Shown here: piece after piece, positions 23,973 to 35,880 of the stretch
Position numbering within the stretch: the first letter of the stretch is position 1
Layout of the letters: each line of letters opens with the position of its first letter
Source: Stenogyne calaminthoides
Lineage: Eukaryota; Streptophyta; Magnoliopsida; Lamiales; Lamiaceae
Direction of reading: 5' to 3'
Length of the DNA: 64,000 nucleotides
NCBI GenBank assembly: GCA_037126765.1
Contig: JBBCBC010000007.1
Coordinates: 29,273,667-29,337,666 of the forward strand
Program-made: the position numbers and the translations under genes
The notes under the pieces: model-generated
The model's database searches: none
What the model was told of the DNA's origin: nothing
What the model saw: the letters and a program-made list of their open reading frames with translations, nothing else

Positions 23973-25818
23973 TGTTGGGGAATGAGTTGCATGATTTATT
24001 AAGGGTGAATATTTAAATACAAATTTAATTCATTAATTATTACTAGCATGAATTAATCCTATATTAATTCAAATAATAATTGCAACAACATATCATGCAT
24101 ATAAAAAGCCACGTAAAACCTACGACGAATCTACGGGTTTACGTGAACGCATTCTCTCGGGATGGCAGTGGCTTTGGTCGGACGGACTAACCAAAAGGAC
24201 TTCCCAAGTATTCCCTTAGCCCTTGCTCGACAATCCGGTGGAAGGATACTCGTGAACAATTAACAAAAGGAAAAAATAAACTTTGTTGCACCACTTATGT
24301 GGATTTGCTAATATTTCCAGCACATGGAATTGTACTTGGGAATGAACTAATCATCCCCTATTTATAGGAGAGGAGGGGCACGAAATTTTGGTGGTTTTTC
24401 AATGTGGGATAAGACTTTTCTTGGTCACCAAGAAATCTTGAATATATCCCATATATTCTCTTTCCCATAATTAAAATATTCCACAAAAATCCACCTCCTC
24501 TATTATGGAGAATTTTCGAAAAATCTAAGGTGCAAGAATCCAAGATTTGGATCTTCTTGAATTTATGAGATATTCTTGTATTTCAAGAAATACATATCTT
24601 CCATAATATCTTTTTAAGAAAATCAAGAAAATCTTTCTTGCCCTCTATTTTCCAAAAATTTCGAAAATCTCTTAATGAATAACCAAGTGGGAGATTTCTT
24701 GAATTTAATGAGATAATCTTGTATTCCAAGAATACATATCTTCATTCCATAACAAAATTCAAAGAAAATCTTTCTCCCTCTTTTATTCATAATTTTCGAA
24801 TTTAATGAGGAAATATAAGCAACAATATTTATTTTATTTTAATCACCTTTTCAGTTATTGGACTATATGTTGGGCTACTCAGGGGGCCTTTAGGAGAATT
24901 AAGATTGGACCTTCTAATGGATCTTGAATATCTAATATTGAGCCACAATATAATTCAAGCCCATAAATATTAATTAATCCCACTACATAATTAATATTGC
25001 ACTATCCATCTTAACCCATATTACAGTCAATATGGCTCCCGGTCATTATTTCCCGTGATTAAGATTATCTAGCCCATTAATTAATTCAAGCCACTGAAAT
25101 AGCTTTCCGTTAATTAATATCTTTTGTCCTTGGTCGAGGAACGGTTCAACATTATTATCCATACCGGAAACAAATTCCACTTGCAAGATTTGGTATGATA
25201 AAACTTATGAACCTCCCAAGGGGGCAAATCAAGCAAGCGTGCTTGCACACGATTCTTAAAGATTAAATCTTAGCAATCACATGTGACCAATAATATTGCC
25301 CAAGATAAAGTCCGTATTGAATCTCTCTCGATTAAGCTACCCATGATAAGTCAAAGCAATAGTTACCAATCCCACGTGATCCTATTTCAGGGGCGAAGGT
25401 TAAGAAACAACGAACCATCGAGGTCTAATTCTTCCATGTTCGATTCAAGAATTTATCCTCCCGTAGGTCCTATTCAAATGCGATCGATCATGCACTAGTG
25501 TAATCTCTTGGTCAAGACAAACTAATCGAGCCTTACACCTCAACCTTTCGCGATGGTTGTTCATTTCCATCTAGGTCGTGAATGGCGTACTTATAGTTAC
25601 AAGGGACTGTTAATTTAATCTTCTGTGATCGGGTATCACTAAATTAACTACAGTGTAACACGTCATTTAATTATTGAAACAGTTATGCAATAAATATATA
25701 TAACATTCAATCATATTTAAAGCATCGATGATAAACAATTTATTTCAAGAAATAAGTCCGGAAATTCAGTTCGATTATACAAAAGTAAAAAGCATACTTT
25801 TCAAGATAATCCCCAATA
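23973..25818 (-). repeat. 3' LTR of element 3
   Basis: 1846 bp, AT-rich, near-identical to 31206-33050. The inner end reads CCCCAATA against CCCCAACA in the other copy. TATAAATA reads on the minus strand at 24366-24359. No ORF of interest. Confidence 0.93.
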
Positions 25819-25831
25819 ATCTCCCACTTAT
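25819..25831 (-). promoter_or_regulatory. Polypurine tract of element 3
   Basis: The minus strand reads ATAAGTGGGAGAT directly before the 3' LTR. It is purine-rich with one T interruption, the usual position and form. Confidence 0.75.
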
Positions 25832-25949
25832 ACTCAAAGTCCGCTTTTAAGTATACTACAACACGCCTCGAGTAGTCCGTGACATCTAATGTCACCTACA
25901 CGAACCTAATAATTTCTCCCACTTATACTCAAAGCAGATTAGCAACGGT

Positions 25950-27400
25950 CTTGACACCCATTCCACTCACATGTCTCTCGAATGTATTGAGGAGGCGACG
26001 CTTTGTGAATGGATCTGCTAGGGTCGTCCTCGGATGCTATCTTTGCCACATCTATATCTCCTCTCTTAACGATTTCTCGATAAGATGTCTTTCCTTTAAT
26101 GTGTTTGTTTGACTCGTGGACTCTTGGTTCTCTTGAATTTGCAACCGCCCCTAGCGTATATTGCTAGACAAATTGAGAACACCATCCAAGTCCACTAAGA
26201 AGATCTAGAGCCCAATCGGTTCTTTCAACCGCTTCTGACCTACTTACCCGAGTCCCATGGTTGAGTCGATGATGCATTTACGCTTCACACTCGTCCATTT
26301 GATGGCTACACTTCCCAAATGGAAACAGATTAACCGAGGCGGATAATCTCGAATCTAAATCGATTGGAAATCCGAGTCCATGTAGCCGATGGGGATTGGA
26401 GTATCGATCGATAAATCAACATTCTATCCCGAGTTCTTTTCGAAACTTCGAATGTTTTTAATTGTCGTCGATTAAACTTTCCTGAGTTACTCGATATCTT
26501 GCTACCATGCCTCAAAGCAAAGCATATATCCGGTCTCGTACACGACAATGCATACATAAGGTTTCCGGCGGTAGAAGCACAAGGAATACCTTTCATCTCA
26601 TCTATCTCCTTTTCGCCTTAGGGAACATTTTCTTGGATAGATGGATTCCAAGTCCGAAAAGGTACAAATCCTTTCTTGGAATCTTGCATCTTTGGTTGTT
26701 TCAAAACCGGTGTCTATGTATGAAACTTGCGATAACCCGACCATCCTTTTCTTGTGATCTTGATCCCAAGGATGTGTCCGGTTTTCCTAAGTCTTTCATA
26801 TCAAACTGTTTTTGAAAACCATGCCTTACGTCCCGATCACACCTTCACATCGTTCCCGATGATCACAATGTGATCTACGACAAATACTAAGAATACCAAT
26901 GCAGCTTCGACACCGCTTTTATACACACAACTTTCAAACTCGTTTTGATCAAAACCCATAAGACTTTATAATATGATCAAAACTTTGGTTCCAAGTTCTG
27001 GATGCCTGTTTGAGTCCGTAAATGGACCTCTTGAGCTTTTACAAACTGGGTGTTCTTGGCCTGTTTCAATGAAAACTAGGGGTTGTTGCATGTGGATCTC
27101 TTTATCAAGACTTCCGTTAAGGAAAGTTGTCTTGACATCTATCTGCCAGACTTCAAAGTCGAAATGCGCAGCAATCGATAAGAGAATACGGATGGACTTA
27201 AGCATGGCTATGGGCGAAAAAGTTTCCTCATAATCGATCCCTTTCTTTCTGAGTATAACCTTTCGCCATTAGTCTTGCTTTAAAGGTTTCAACCTTCCCG
27301 TCCGGTCCTTTTTTTTTCTCTTATATACCCACTTGCATCGAATGGGTTTGACCCCATTAAGTGGTTCGACTAGCTCCCACACTCTATTATGAAACATAGA
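25950..27400 (-). pseudogene. Reverse transcriptase and RNase H of element 3
   Basis: RT begins near 27400. The 27205-26966 frame has WQIDVKTTFLNG, the copia RT segment with the first catalytic Asp. The YVDD box region (about 26880-26868) reads Val-Val-Asp-His, so the second Asp is lost in this text. The 26596-26330 frame contains the SLMYA and CTRPDICFA segment joining RT to RNase H. RNase H ends near 26000 with a KHI ... REIV-RGD pattern (about 26110-26030). Frames are broken repeatedly. Confidence 0.8.
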
Positions 27401-27727
27401 ACCCATATCGGCTTTCATTGCTGTTTGCCAAGAATCTGCATCCTTATCTTGGAGTGCCTCGTCATATGTCCATAGGTCTGATTCCGGGAATCAAGTCCGA
27501 GGACTCTCCTACTCCCATGAATCTCTCGGGCTGTCAAACAACCCTCCCACTATGACAAAGTTCCGGTTGTGAAAACGTATCGTTTGGTATATCATCTAGT
27601 ACAGTTGGCACTGAGGTTTGCCCTCTAAGCTCTTTTAAGGTAATCTCACTTCTGGGTTTTCTTTGGTTCTATAGTTTTCTTCCAAAATCTAAAGTGGGTG
27701 CGGATGTCCACCTTTTGATCTTCGGAA

Positions 27728-28560
27728 CTATAGAACACTCACCCTTTTGTTCCCTCGGGGTATCCTACAAAACAGCCTTAATTCTGATCGAGGATCCAAT
27801 TTACCGGTTTCCTTGTCCAACACGTAGGCCGGACACCCCAAAGTTCTCATGTGTCTCATACTAGACTTGCGTCCGGTCCACAATTCTTTGGGGTTCTGGG
27901 AACTGATTTGGATAGCACCAAGTTCAGAATGTAAGTCGCCGTTTTCCAAGGTATGACCCCAGAACGACTCGGGAAGATCCGTATAACTCATCATTGATCT
28001 AACCATTTCCAAAAGAATTCTGTTGCTTCGCTCTGCAAACCTCTTTTTGTTGAGGGGTTCCGGGTGCAGTGAGCTGGGATACAATCCCCTCATCAGATAA
28101 GTAGTACAAAAACTCATCGCTGAGGTATTCGCTTCCAAGATCAGATCGTAGAGACTTGGTACGTTTTTCCATATGATTCTCTGCTTGAGCCTTAAATTCT
28201 TTAGAATTTCTCAAAGGTCTCAGATTCATGCTTCATAAGGAAAATGTACCTTGAGTAATCATCAATAAAATTACTCATAACCTCATCTTGCTTTGGTTGA
28301 CATTTGACTACATACATCTATGTGAACGATCTCTAACACTTCTTTGGCCCTATTCCCCTTGGCTCCAAATGCCCTCTTGGTCATATTACCCTCCAAACAC
28401 GATTCGTAGGTTGGAATCGATTCAACTTGGAGACGCTCCAGTGAACCATCTTTCACCAACCTTTGGATCCTCTTTGGATTTATATGACCTAATCTTAGAT
28501 GCCAAAGAAGTGTCTCGCTCACGCCCCGATGAACGTTTTCTTTTCTCGGAAACAAATTGA
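27728..28560 (-). pseudogene. Integrase of element 3
   Basis: The N-terminal zinc region at 28555-28283 has LWHLRLGHI (two His), a Cys/Glu-containing remnant of the CxxC pair (CLEGNMTK) and VHIDVC with the first catalytic Asp. The core continues at 28229-27999 with SDLGSEYLS (second Asp) and GTPQQ. The C-terminal part at 28138-27728 has SYTDLPESFWG, ELWTGRKSS and the LGCPAYV segment. Three overlapping frames indicate at least two frameshifts. Confidence 0.85.
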
Positions 28561-28859
28561 TGTGTTATAGGATACATTTAAGAGTGAGTGGTGTGCATAA
28601 TTAATTGTATAGAGATCTTCTATCAATGTCCCGTAACAGGTACACTCATCATTTCAAAAATGATGTCATTCTTATTAGAAGAAACTTAGTGTCCTTTAAT
28701 CAAATTTTAGAAACTGAAAGTGAATTCTTTCTAAAACCGGGAACATAAAGATAATCTCAAAAAACTTTATCTTCAAAAGATAGGTGCACTTCTCCCAACT
28801 TCTTTTAAGCGCCACTCATGTAGCTTTGCAATGTCGCTACTTGCGTGGTATTGCAATAA

Positions 28860-29060
28860 TCGTTACTATCGTAGCATTGCAATATCTGCCACTTACGTAG
28901 CATTGCAATGTCTTCTACTTTAAATAACGTTACCCGGTGTGATGAGGATCTCACTCCCACTAAGTTCTTGGGATCATTTAGAACCCGTGAAACCAACATG
29001 ATTAGTGGATCTCGTATCAACCACCCACGAATGAGAAGTATCGCCTCTAAACAAGTTTCA
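28860..29060 (-). pseudogene. Protease of element 3
   Basis: The minus strand around 29029-28994 encodes VVDTRSTNHV. Copia proteases of this group have DTGATNHV, so the active-site Gly is Arg here. It is followed by a FTGSK and LSGSEI-like segment with stops, and a VEDIAMLRKW-like end. Short but well placed between gag and integrase. Confidence 0.65.
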
Positions 29061-29099
29061 ACAACTAGTGTGTGAGAATTACCTTTCTTTCCGTCCCTT

Positions 29100-29680
29100 T
29101 TGGGGTTGGAACAGGCAAAACCTCCATTGTCCTCTCTCACCGCAGCTTAAGCACTTCCTCTTTGGATTTTCCTTGACTCAACGAGCATTCCTCATCTTAC
29201 CATTGCCCTTGGAAACAGTTGAGTTTTATTGCTTATGGCCTTTGGTCCTCTTCTTTATCTTGCCTACCCTTGGCCTAGAAGATGAAGACGGACCACTTGC
29301 CGTCAAAGCTTGAGTTTGGTGCCTCTTCATCATTTCTACCGAGACCAAAAGCTTGCAACAAATTAGCTAGCGAGGCTAAAATGCTCAAAAAAAACTTTTT
29401 GGGCGAGAGTGAAGTACCAAATTCATCCGAGTCTCGGATCATAATCTGCACTCGAAATCTCAAGTTTGTTCGGATGGGCCATCTATTTTGAGGACGTAAT
29501 CCCTTACGGGTTTTCCTCCACCATTTCAAATGATGACATCTCTCATGAAGGTGATCCGACGAGTCCCGCATGTTTTGACTTCGTCGGTTGGCTCATCGAT
29601 TTTTGTGTGTCAAAATCCACTTGTGCTTTTTGTGCGATTAGGACAATTATAATTTTCCAATCAATATAGTTTCCATACAT
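29100..29680 (-). pseudogene. gag remnant of element 3
   Basis: Coding-like minus-strand stretch with a 98-codon open frame (29571-29275). A zinc-knuckle remnant lies at 29153-29115 (C-X2-C then GERGQW and a final Cys, with Gln where His is expected). I cannot place the start. The N-terminal half of gag is either very degraded or lies further up in the leader region. Confidence 0.55.
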
Positions 29681-30402
29681 ATTGTATTGACTTTAAGTAT
29701 AATAACAAAGGATTAAAAGGTAACGACATGATGAACCCAAATAAACAATAATATGCATAAGCACAAATATATCACAAGGTTTGATTACATGCATCATATT
29801 TAAAATCTCAAAAAAAAATATGAACAATGCATCGACCAACATCTCAAAAACAGTTTAAATAAGCCACGTTGGGTGGGTCATTATTTAAACACATTCAAGC
29901 GGGTTACAAACAAGAACAAGCAAAACCCTTAATATCCAGATTAATAGTTGGCTCCCACTTGACCAATATAAAATTGACAGGGGACTCCGGAGAAGATATG
30001 CATATCAATTTTATACCTAATTAATAACCATGATTAAATCTGAGATTACTATTTCGCTTTGATCGAGCCTCGTTGGGGTCATCAAATCGCCACTAGTAAT
30101 AACCCACAATCATCCGTTTGGAATTCATTCATGTGAAACCTATCTTTTTGACCGTCCCGGTTGGGGGATTTCTCCAAAAGAATTCACAAATAAATAAATC
30201 ATGGAGGTCAAAATTAATTCAATTTTATTATTCTAATAAAATTGTCAATTAATTATTTAAAACATACTTAGTAATTTTGAAGTTGAGATTTTTCAATTTG
30301 GCAACCCTCATGCAAACACATTTAAACAAATTAAATAAAGCATAAGATAAAGCACAAATAAAATCAAGCAAAAATGAAAAAATAAACATATTGGGCACAA
30401 AT

Positions 30403-30418
30403 TATCCAATTGTCATGG
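30403..30418. repeat. Inverted repeat, left arm
   Basis: TATCCAATTGTCATGG here pairs perfectly with CCATGACAATTGGATA at 31083-31098. The two arms enclose 664 bp that include the GC-rich tract. I see no matching target duplication outside the arms, so a DNA transposon is not supported. Confidence 0.85.
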
Positions 30419-31082
30419 TTTGATTTTTCTTAGCTTGATCTTGAAGAAACACGCCTCGAATTTCTCCCACTCGTTCGTCTCGAAAAATATTGCCGTCTCG
30501 AACCGCCACGCCAGCGGCTTTCGCGGATGGATGCCAAGATCCGGCGGCCGCTGCTTCTGGGGCAACCTAAGCGACCTCGGCACCGCTGGCGGACACGCCC
30601 GCCAGCGCCTCGGCTTCGCCTCGGCGGCGGTCAGCGATCCTCGGCGGCGGCACAAGCGTCATCGCGTCTTGCCTCGCCCGCCTCCGCCTCGCCCAGCGAC
30701 ATCGGCCTCGCCCGCCTCGTCTCGCGTCTCGCGCGCCAAGCCCGCCCGACCCTAAAACACGCCACCGCCCGTCTGCCCGGCACGCATCCACCGCTTTCGG
30801 CCGCTGGCCTCGCCATAACCCCATGCGTGCCAATATAGCACCGCCCGCCCCAAGCCGCTGCTGTTCTCGATTTTGTCCTTTAATTCTTCATCTCTTCGTT
30901 CCCGATCCGGTTACAATTTATTTACAAAAATAAATAAACCTAGATCTAGACTAGTCTATTACATTGATCAAATCAAACAAATCCTAGTCTACTCGTGGAT
31001 TTTCTCACGAGGCAAAAACAAATCCGAATCGAATCGAATTAAAAACCACGGTTTATATGCATGCAAAATAAAACATTAAAAT

Positions 31083-31098
31083 CCATGACAATTGGATA
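31083..31098. repeat. Inverted repeat, right arm
   Basis: CCATGACAATTGGATA, the exact reverse complement of 30403-30418. In element sense it lies about 95 bp after the primer-binding site. Confidence 0.85.
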
Positions 31099-31192
31099 CC
31101 GCAAAACAGATCTAATTGGTTCTACTATCTAATTTCAAATTTAATGTCCGTGAATTAAATTACAATTTAAAAAATTCAGAGCCTCAAACAAA

Positions 31193-31204
31193 TGCTCGAT
31201 ACGA
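31193..31204 (-). promoter_or_regulatory. Primer-binding site of element 3
   Basis: One base inside the 5' LTR the minus strand reads TCGTATCGAGCA, close to TGGTATCAGAGC (initiator tRNA-Met complement) with the CAG shortened to CG. Confidence 0.75.
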
Positions 31205-31205
31205 T

Positions 31206-33050
31206 TGTTGGGGGAATGAGTTGCATGATTTATTCGGGGTGAATATTTAAATACAAATTTAATTCATTAATTATTACTAGCATGAATTAATCCTATATTA
31301 ATTCAAATAATAATTGCAACAACATATCATGCATATAAAAAGCCACGTAAAACCTACGATGCGAATCTACGGGTTTACGTGAACGCGTACCTCTCCTGGA
31401 TGGCGATGGCTTTGGTCGGACGAACTAACCAAAAGGACTTCCCAAGTATTCCCTTAGCCCTTGCTCGACAATCCGTGGAAGGATACTCGCGAACAATTAA
31501 CAAAAGGAAAAAAATAAACTTTGTTGCACCACTTATGTGGATTTGCTAATATTTCCAAAGACATGGAATTGTACTTGGGAATGAACTAATCATCCCCTAT
31601 TTATAGGAGAGGAGGGGCACGAAATTTTGGTGGTTTTTCAATGTGGGATAAGACTTTTCTTGGTCACCAAGAAATCTTGAATATATCCCATATATTCTCT
31701 TTCCCATAATTAAAATATTCCACAAAAAATCCACCTCCTCTATTATGGAGAATTTTCGAAAAATCTAAGGTGCAAGAATCCAAGATTTGGATCTTCTTGA
31801 ATTTATGAGATATTCTTGTATTTCAAGAAATACATATCTTCCATAATATCTTTTTAAGAAAATCAAGAAAATCTTTCTTGCCCTATTTTTCCAAAAATTT
31901 AGAAAATCTCTTAATGAATAACCAAGTGGGAGATTTCTTGAATTTAATGAGATAATCTTGTATTCCAAGAATACATATCTTCATTCCATAACAAAATTCA
32001 AAGAAAATCTTTCTCCCTCTTTTATTCATAATTTTCGAATTTAATGAGGAAATATAAGCAACAATATTTATTTTATTTTAATCACCTTTTCGCTTATTGA
32101 CTATATGTTGGGCTACTCGGGGGCCTTTAGGAGAATTAAGATTGGACCTTCTAATGGATCTTGAATATCTAATATTGAGCCACAATATAATTCAAGCCCA
32201 TAAATATTAATTAATCCCACTACATAATTAATATTGCACTATCCATCTTAACCCATATTACATTAAATATGGCTCCCGGTCATTATTTCCGTGATTAAGA
32301 TTATCTAGCCCATTAATTAATTCAAGCCACCAAATAGCTTTCCGTTAATTAATATCTTTTGTCCTTGGTCGAGGAAATCGGTTCAACATTATTATCCATA
32401 CCGAAACAAATTCCACTTGCAAGATTTGGTATGATAAAACTTATGAACCTACCAAGGGGCAAATCAAGCAAGCGTATTTTGCACACGATTTCTTCGTATT
32501 AAATCTTAGCAATCACATGTGACCAATAATATTGCCCAAGATAAAGTCCGTATTGAATCTCTCTCGATTAAGCTACCCATGATAAGTCAAAGCAATAGTT
32601 ACCAATCCCACGTGATCCTATTTCGGGGATCGAAGGTTAAGAAACAACGAACCACCGAGGTCTAATTCTTCCATGTCCGATTCAAGAATTTATCCTCCTC
32701 AGAGGTCCTATTCAAAAGATCACCATGCACTAGTGTAATCTCTTGGTCAAGACAAACTAATCCGAGCCTTACACCTCAACCTTTCGCGATGGTTGTTCAT
32801 TTCCATCTAGGTCGTGAATGGCGTACTTATAGTTACAAGGGACTGTTAATTTAATCTTCTGTGATCGGGTATCACTAAATTAACTACAGTGTAACACGTA
32901 CGAATTATTGAACAGTTATGCAATAAATATATATAACATTCAATCATATTTAAAGCATCAGTGATAAACAATTTATTTCAGTAAATAAGTCTGGAAATTC
33001 AGTTTCGATTATACAAAGTAAAAGCATACTTTTCAGTATAATCCCCAACA
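31206..33050 (-). repeat. 5' LTR of element 3
   Basis: 1845 bp, from TGTTGGGGG at 31206 to CCCCAACA at 33050 on the plus strand. It matches 23973-25818 over the full length, apart from scattered one- to few-base differences. TATAAATA reads on the minus strand at 31605-31598 and would start transcription toward the leader. Confidence 0.93.
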
Positions 33051-33520
33051 AGGACCCCTCAACAAAATGGTGTTGCTGAAAGAAGAAACAGAACTCTGAA
33101 AGAAGCTGCAAGGACAATGATAGTTGAAGCTGATATTCCTAAAAGATTTTGGGTCAAGTCAAGCATCAACACTTTGATGCTACTCTCGAGAATAGATCCA
33201 TGCTGACAAAAAGTCAAGGCAAAACGCCTTATGAGCTTTGGAATGAAAGGAAGCCTCTTGTTTCTTTCTTTCGTGTGTTTGGTTGCAAGTGTTTCATACA
33301 CAATAATGGTAAAGATCGATTGAAAACATTTGATAGTAAAGTTCGATGAAGGAATATTCTTAGGATATTCTCAAGTCGATAAAAACTTTCGAGTTTACAA
33401 CTGTAGGACTTTTATTGTGGAGGAAACACCTCATGTTGTTTTTGATGAATCTGTTTGTGTTCAGAAGAAACAGGAACATGATGCAAAAGAACTGACAAAG
33501 AGGATCACCAGTTAAGCCCT
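33051..33520 (+). pseudogene. Integrase, second part (element 2)
   Basis: Continues exactly where 23972 stopped: PQQNGVAERRN with the third catalytic acidic residue (Glu), then the TPYELWNERKP and FGCKCFIHN segments and an FDESV-like end. The frame changes near 33180 and 33340. It shows that element 3 landed between the second and third catalytic residues of integrase. Confidence 0.87.
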
Positions 33521-33523
33521 AAA

Positions 33524-33805
33524 ATGAAAGATAAATCATCCACGGAATCAGAAATGAAGAAGTCAGTCATTATCTATGATTGGAGTGACTCAGACTCAGA
33601 TAAAGAAGTTCAGGATGGAAATAAGGATGGTGAGACCGAGGGAAACCAACACTCCAAAGGTGACCAATCTGAACAGACACCCGCCCGGACTTCAGTGCGT
33701 GATGCCAATGAAGATGTGGTCACAAATGAGGCAATTTCAATCTATCAACCAAAGGGGAACAAATGTCTCGACAATGTTCTCAATAAATTTCCACGAGGAA
33801 GATGA
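33524..33805 (+). pseudogene. Integrase-RT linker (element 2)
   Basis: 93 codons, acidic and rich in Ser, Asp, Glu and Thr, ending in NKCLDNV-NKFPRGR. The same linker is at 11273-11040. It has no known catalytic function and is typical of the variable spacer between integrase and RT. Confidence 0.65.
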
Positions 33806-35528
33806 TTCCCTTTCTCTGTTTTGTTGTTCCCTCGAGTTTGTTTGATTTAATCGAACCTAACATTTCAAATGTTGAGGATACCATTGAAGGGGAACATCAA
33901 GAAGGAAATGGTTAGATAGCCATCCTACAAGCCGTTGTGGGTGATCTAACCAAGGTGTTAAGACTAGAAGGTTCCATGGAGAGAGTGCACTATTCTCACG
34001 CTTCCTATCGAGAAAAAGAACCTCATCGAGATTGGTGAAGCTCTACAAGATTCTCACCGGATTACTTGCCATGCAAGATGAAATTTGAATCAATTCTCGA
34101 GGAATGAAGTATGGGAGCTAGTAGATAGACCGAAAAGGCACAATGTCATTGGAACCAAGTGGGTTTTCAAGAACAAAAGAGATGAAAACAATGAGAAACA
34201 AGGCAAGGCTAGTTGCACAAGGTTATTCCCAAGAAGAAGGCTTGGATTATGATGAAACCTTTGCACCTGTTGCAAGACTAGAAGCCATCGATTGTTTCTT
34301 GCATATGCTGCCCACATGAAGTTCACAGTCTATCAGATGGATGTGAAAAGTGCATTTCAACGACGTGCTTAAAGAAGAGGTTTATGTGGAACAACCTCCC
34401 GGTTTCAAAACAGAATGACCAAGTTTACAAAATTAAGAAAAGCTTTGTATGGTCTTAAACAAGCACCCGAGCATGGTATGATACTCTTTCTCGGTTTCTT
34501 CTTGACCATGGTTTTGTCAAAGGAACTGTTGATAGAACTCGCTCGGGATAGAGGATGGGGAAGATATCTTACTAGTTCGGATATATGTTGATGACATCAT
34601 TTTTGGATCTCAAACCATCACCGTGTGAAAAGTTTTCAACACCGATGAAAGGCAAGTTTGAGATGTCAATGATGGGAGAGATGAATTTCTTTCTAGGACT
34701 TCAAGTGAAACAATCAAAGGAAGGAATATTCATCAACCGTGCAAAGTACACCGAGATCCGATTGCCAAATATGGTGTACATAATTGCAATACGCTTAGAA
34801 TTCCCATGAATACTAACTACAAGATGGATCCCGATTAAAGGCAAATCGATGCGTCATCTTGATTATAGAGGAATCATTGGATCATTGCTCTATCTCACGA
34901 CAAGTAGGCGGATATAACATTTGTTGTTGGGATATGTGCAAGATACCAAGCTAATCCTAAGGCTAGTCACATGGATCTTTGCCAAAAAGATCTTGAAATA
35001 TCTTAAGGGCACGCAGTGAATAGAGGATTATGGTATCCAAATGATGATAACCTAGAGTTAAGTGGTTACTCGATCTTGATTATGGAGGATCTTGTGACAG
35101 AAGTCCACTTCAGAACTTGTCAATTTCTAGGAAGCAAGTGATTTCTTGGTTTTCGAGAAATGCACCTCGATAGCAACAAAAACAAGTACTCTTGAAATTT
35201 GAATATATGGGCTGCAGGAAGTCTGCTTTGTGCCGCAATTCTTTGGCTCGCACAACAATTGAGGGATTATAAAGTTGTAGCCAATGAAGTACCAATATTT
35301 TGTGACAATAATAATGCCATTGCTATTTCACAAAACCCAGATTGCACACCGGATGCAAGCATGTGGATATCGACATCACTTCATCGAGATCATGTCGAGA
35401 AGAAGGACATAAGGATGGAGAAAATTCATACTGATAAGCAGAGAGCTGATATCTTGACTAAACCTTTGGCGGAATCAAGATTTCAAGAACTTTCAGTTGA
35501 ATCAGAGATGCTAGAACCAGGTGTATAG
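33806..35528 (+). pseudogene. Reverse transcriptase and RNase H of element 2
   Basis: RT begins near 34090 with an ELVDRP and VIGTKWVFKNK segment, runs through QMDVKSAF (34335-34360), YGLKQAP (34450) and the Tyr-Val-Asp-Asp box at about 34583-34594. RNase H is in the 35199-35528 frame: AAGSLLCAAILWLAQQL, then FCDNNNAIAISQNP, then a degraded KHIDI-HHF segment, a TDKQRADILTKPL end and a stop at 35528. This fixes the end of pol. Several frames are broken upstream, where element 1 is also broken. Confidence 0.86.
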
Positions 35529-35880
35529 AATAAAATCTGAAAAATTGAAGGTTTTCAGATGCATGAAGTTTTCTCAGAATCCTTCTGAGAAGATCAGGAT
35601 AAAATGGAAATAATTGGCCAATCTCGAAAAACTCAAGAAAGATAATGAACCAATTCAAGACTTCAAGATATTATCGACATTTTATCAAGATCAATACTCA
35701 GTAAGACTGATAGAGGGAAATTGGTCTGAAGAAGTAATGACTCATGCGATCCATTTATTGCTCAAGTAAATTCAGTAATCATTCGCAATAAATATAAAAA
35801 CACCCGAGGAATGTCTTTTTTGGGGCGGGATCGTTTTAAATTCCGAAGAAGGTCAACAGTCATTTAATGCTCTGCTACAT
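35529..35880 (+). other. Spacer after pol (element 2)
   Basis: About 350 bp, AT-rich, no convincing ORF. It is similar to 8911-9300 of element 1 and ends shortly before the CCAAT motif of the internal promoter. Confidence 0.6.

Larger units (their letters stand above)
29681..31192 (-). other. Long leader region of element 3
   Basis: About 1.5 kb between the PBS and recognisable gag, without a trustworthy ORF. Angela/BARE elements are known for long untranslated leaders. It contains a GC-rich tract (about 30480-30860) unlike the AT-rich surroundings, flanked at a distance by a 16-bp perfect inverted repeat (30403-30418 and 31083-31098). It also contains a 26-base stretch at 29904-29929 that matches the local satellite except for one inserted A. 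Confidence 0.6.
23973..33050 (-). mobile_element. Nested copia retrotransposon, Angela/Tork-like (element 3)
   Basis: A 9.08-kb element on the minus strand inside element 2 integrase. LTRs are 1846 and 1845 bp with TGTTGGGG termini, and a PBS and purine tract are visible. The pol order is protease, integrase, RT, RNase H; there is no third ORF. Total size and LTR length match the Angela/BARE group, and the integrase and RT wording (LWHLRLGHI, CTRPDICFA) fits that side of copia rather than Sirevirus. Flanking bases are AGGAT before (with one extra T) and AGGAC after, an imperfect 5-bp duplication. Near-identical LTRs suggest a young insertion, necessarily younger than element 2. Confidence 0.9.

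Noticed and set aside
30567..30838. Overlapping Arg/Ala/Pro-rich ORFs as a gene
   Set aside because: GC-rich DNA lacks stop codons by composition; composition is low-complexity and no domain is recognisable in any frame.
30403..31098. MITE inserted in the leader of element 3
   Set aside because: The inverted repeat has no target duplication outside it, and the ends do not match a known MITE terminus.
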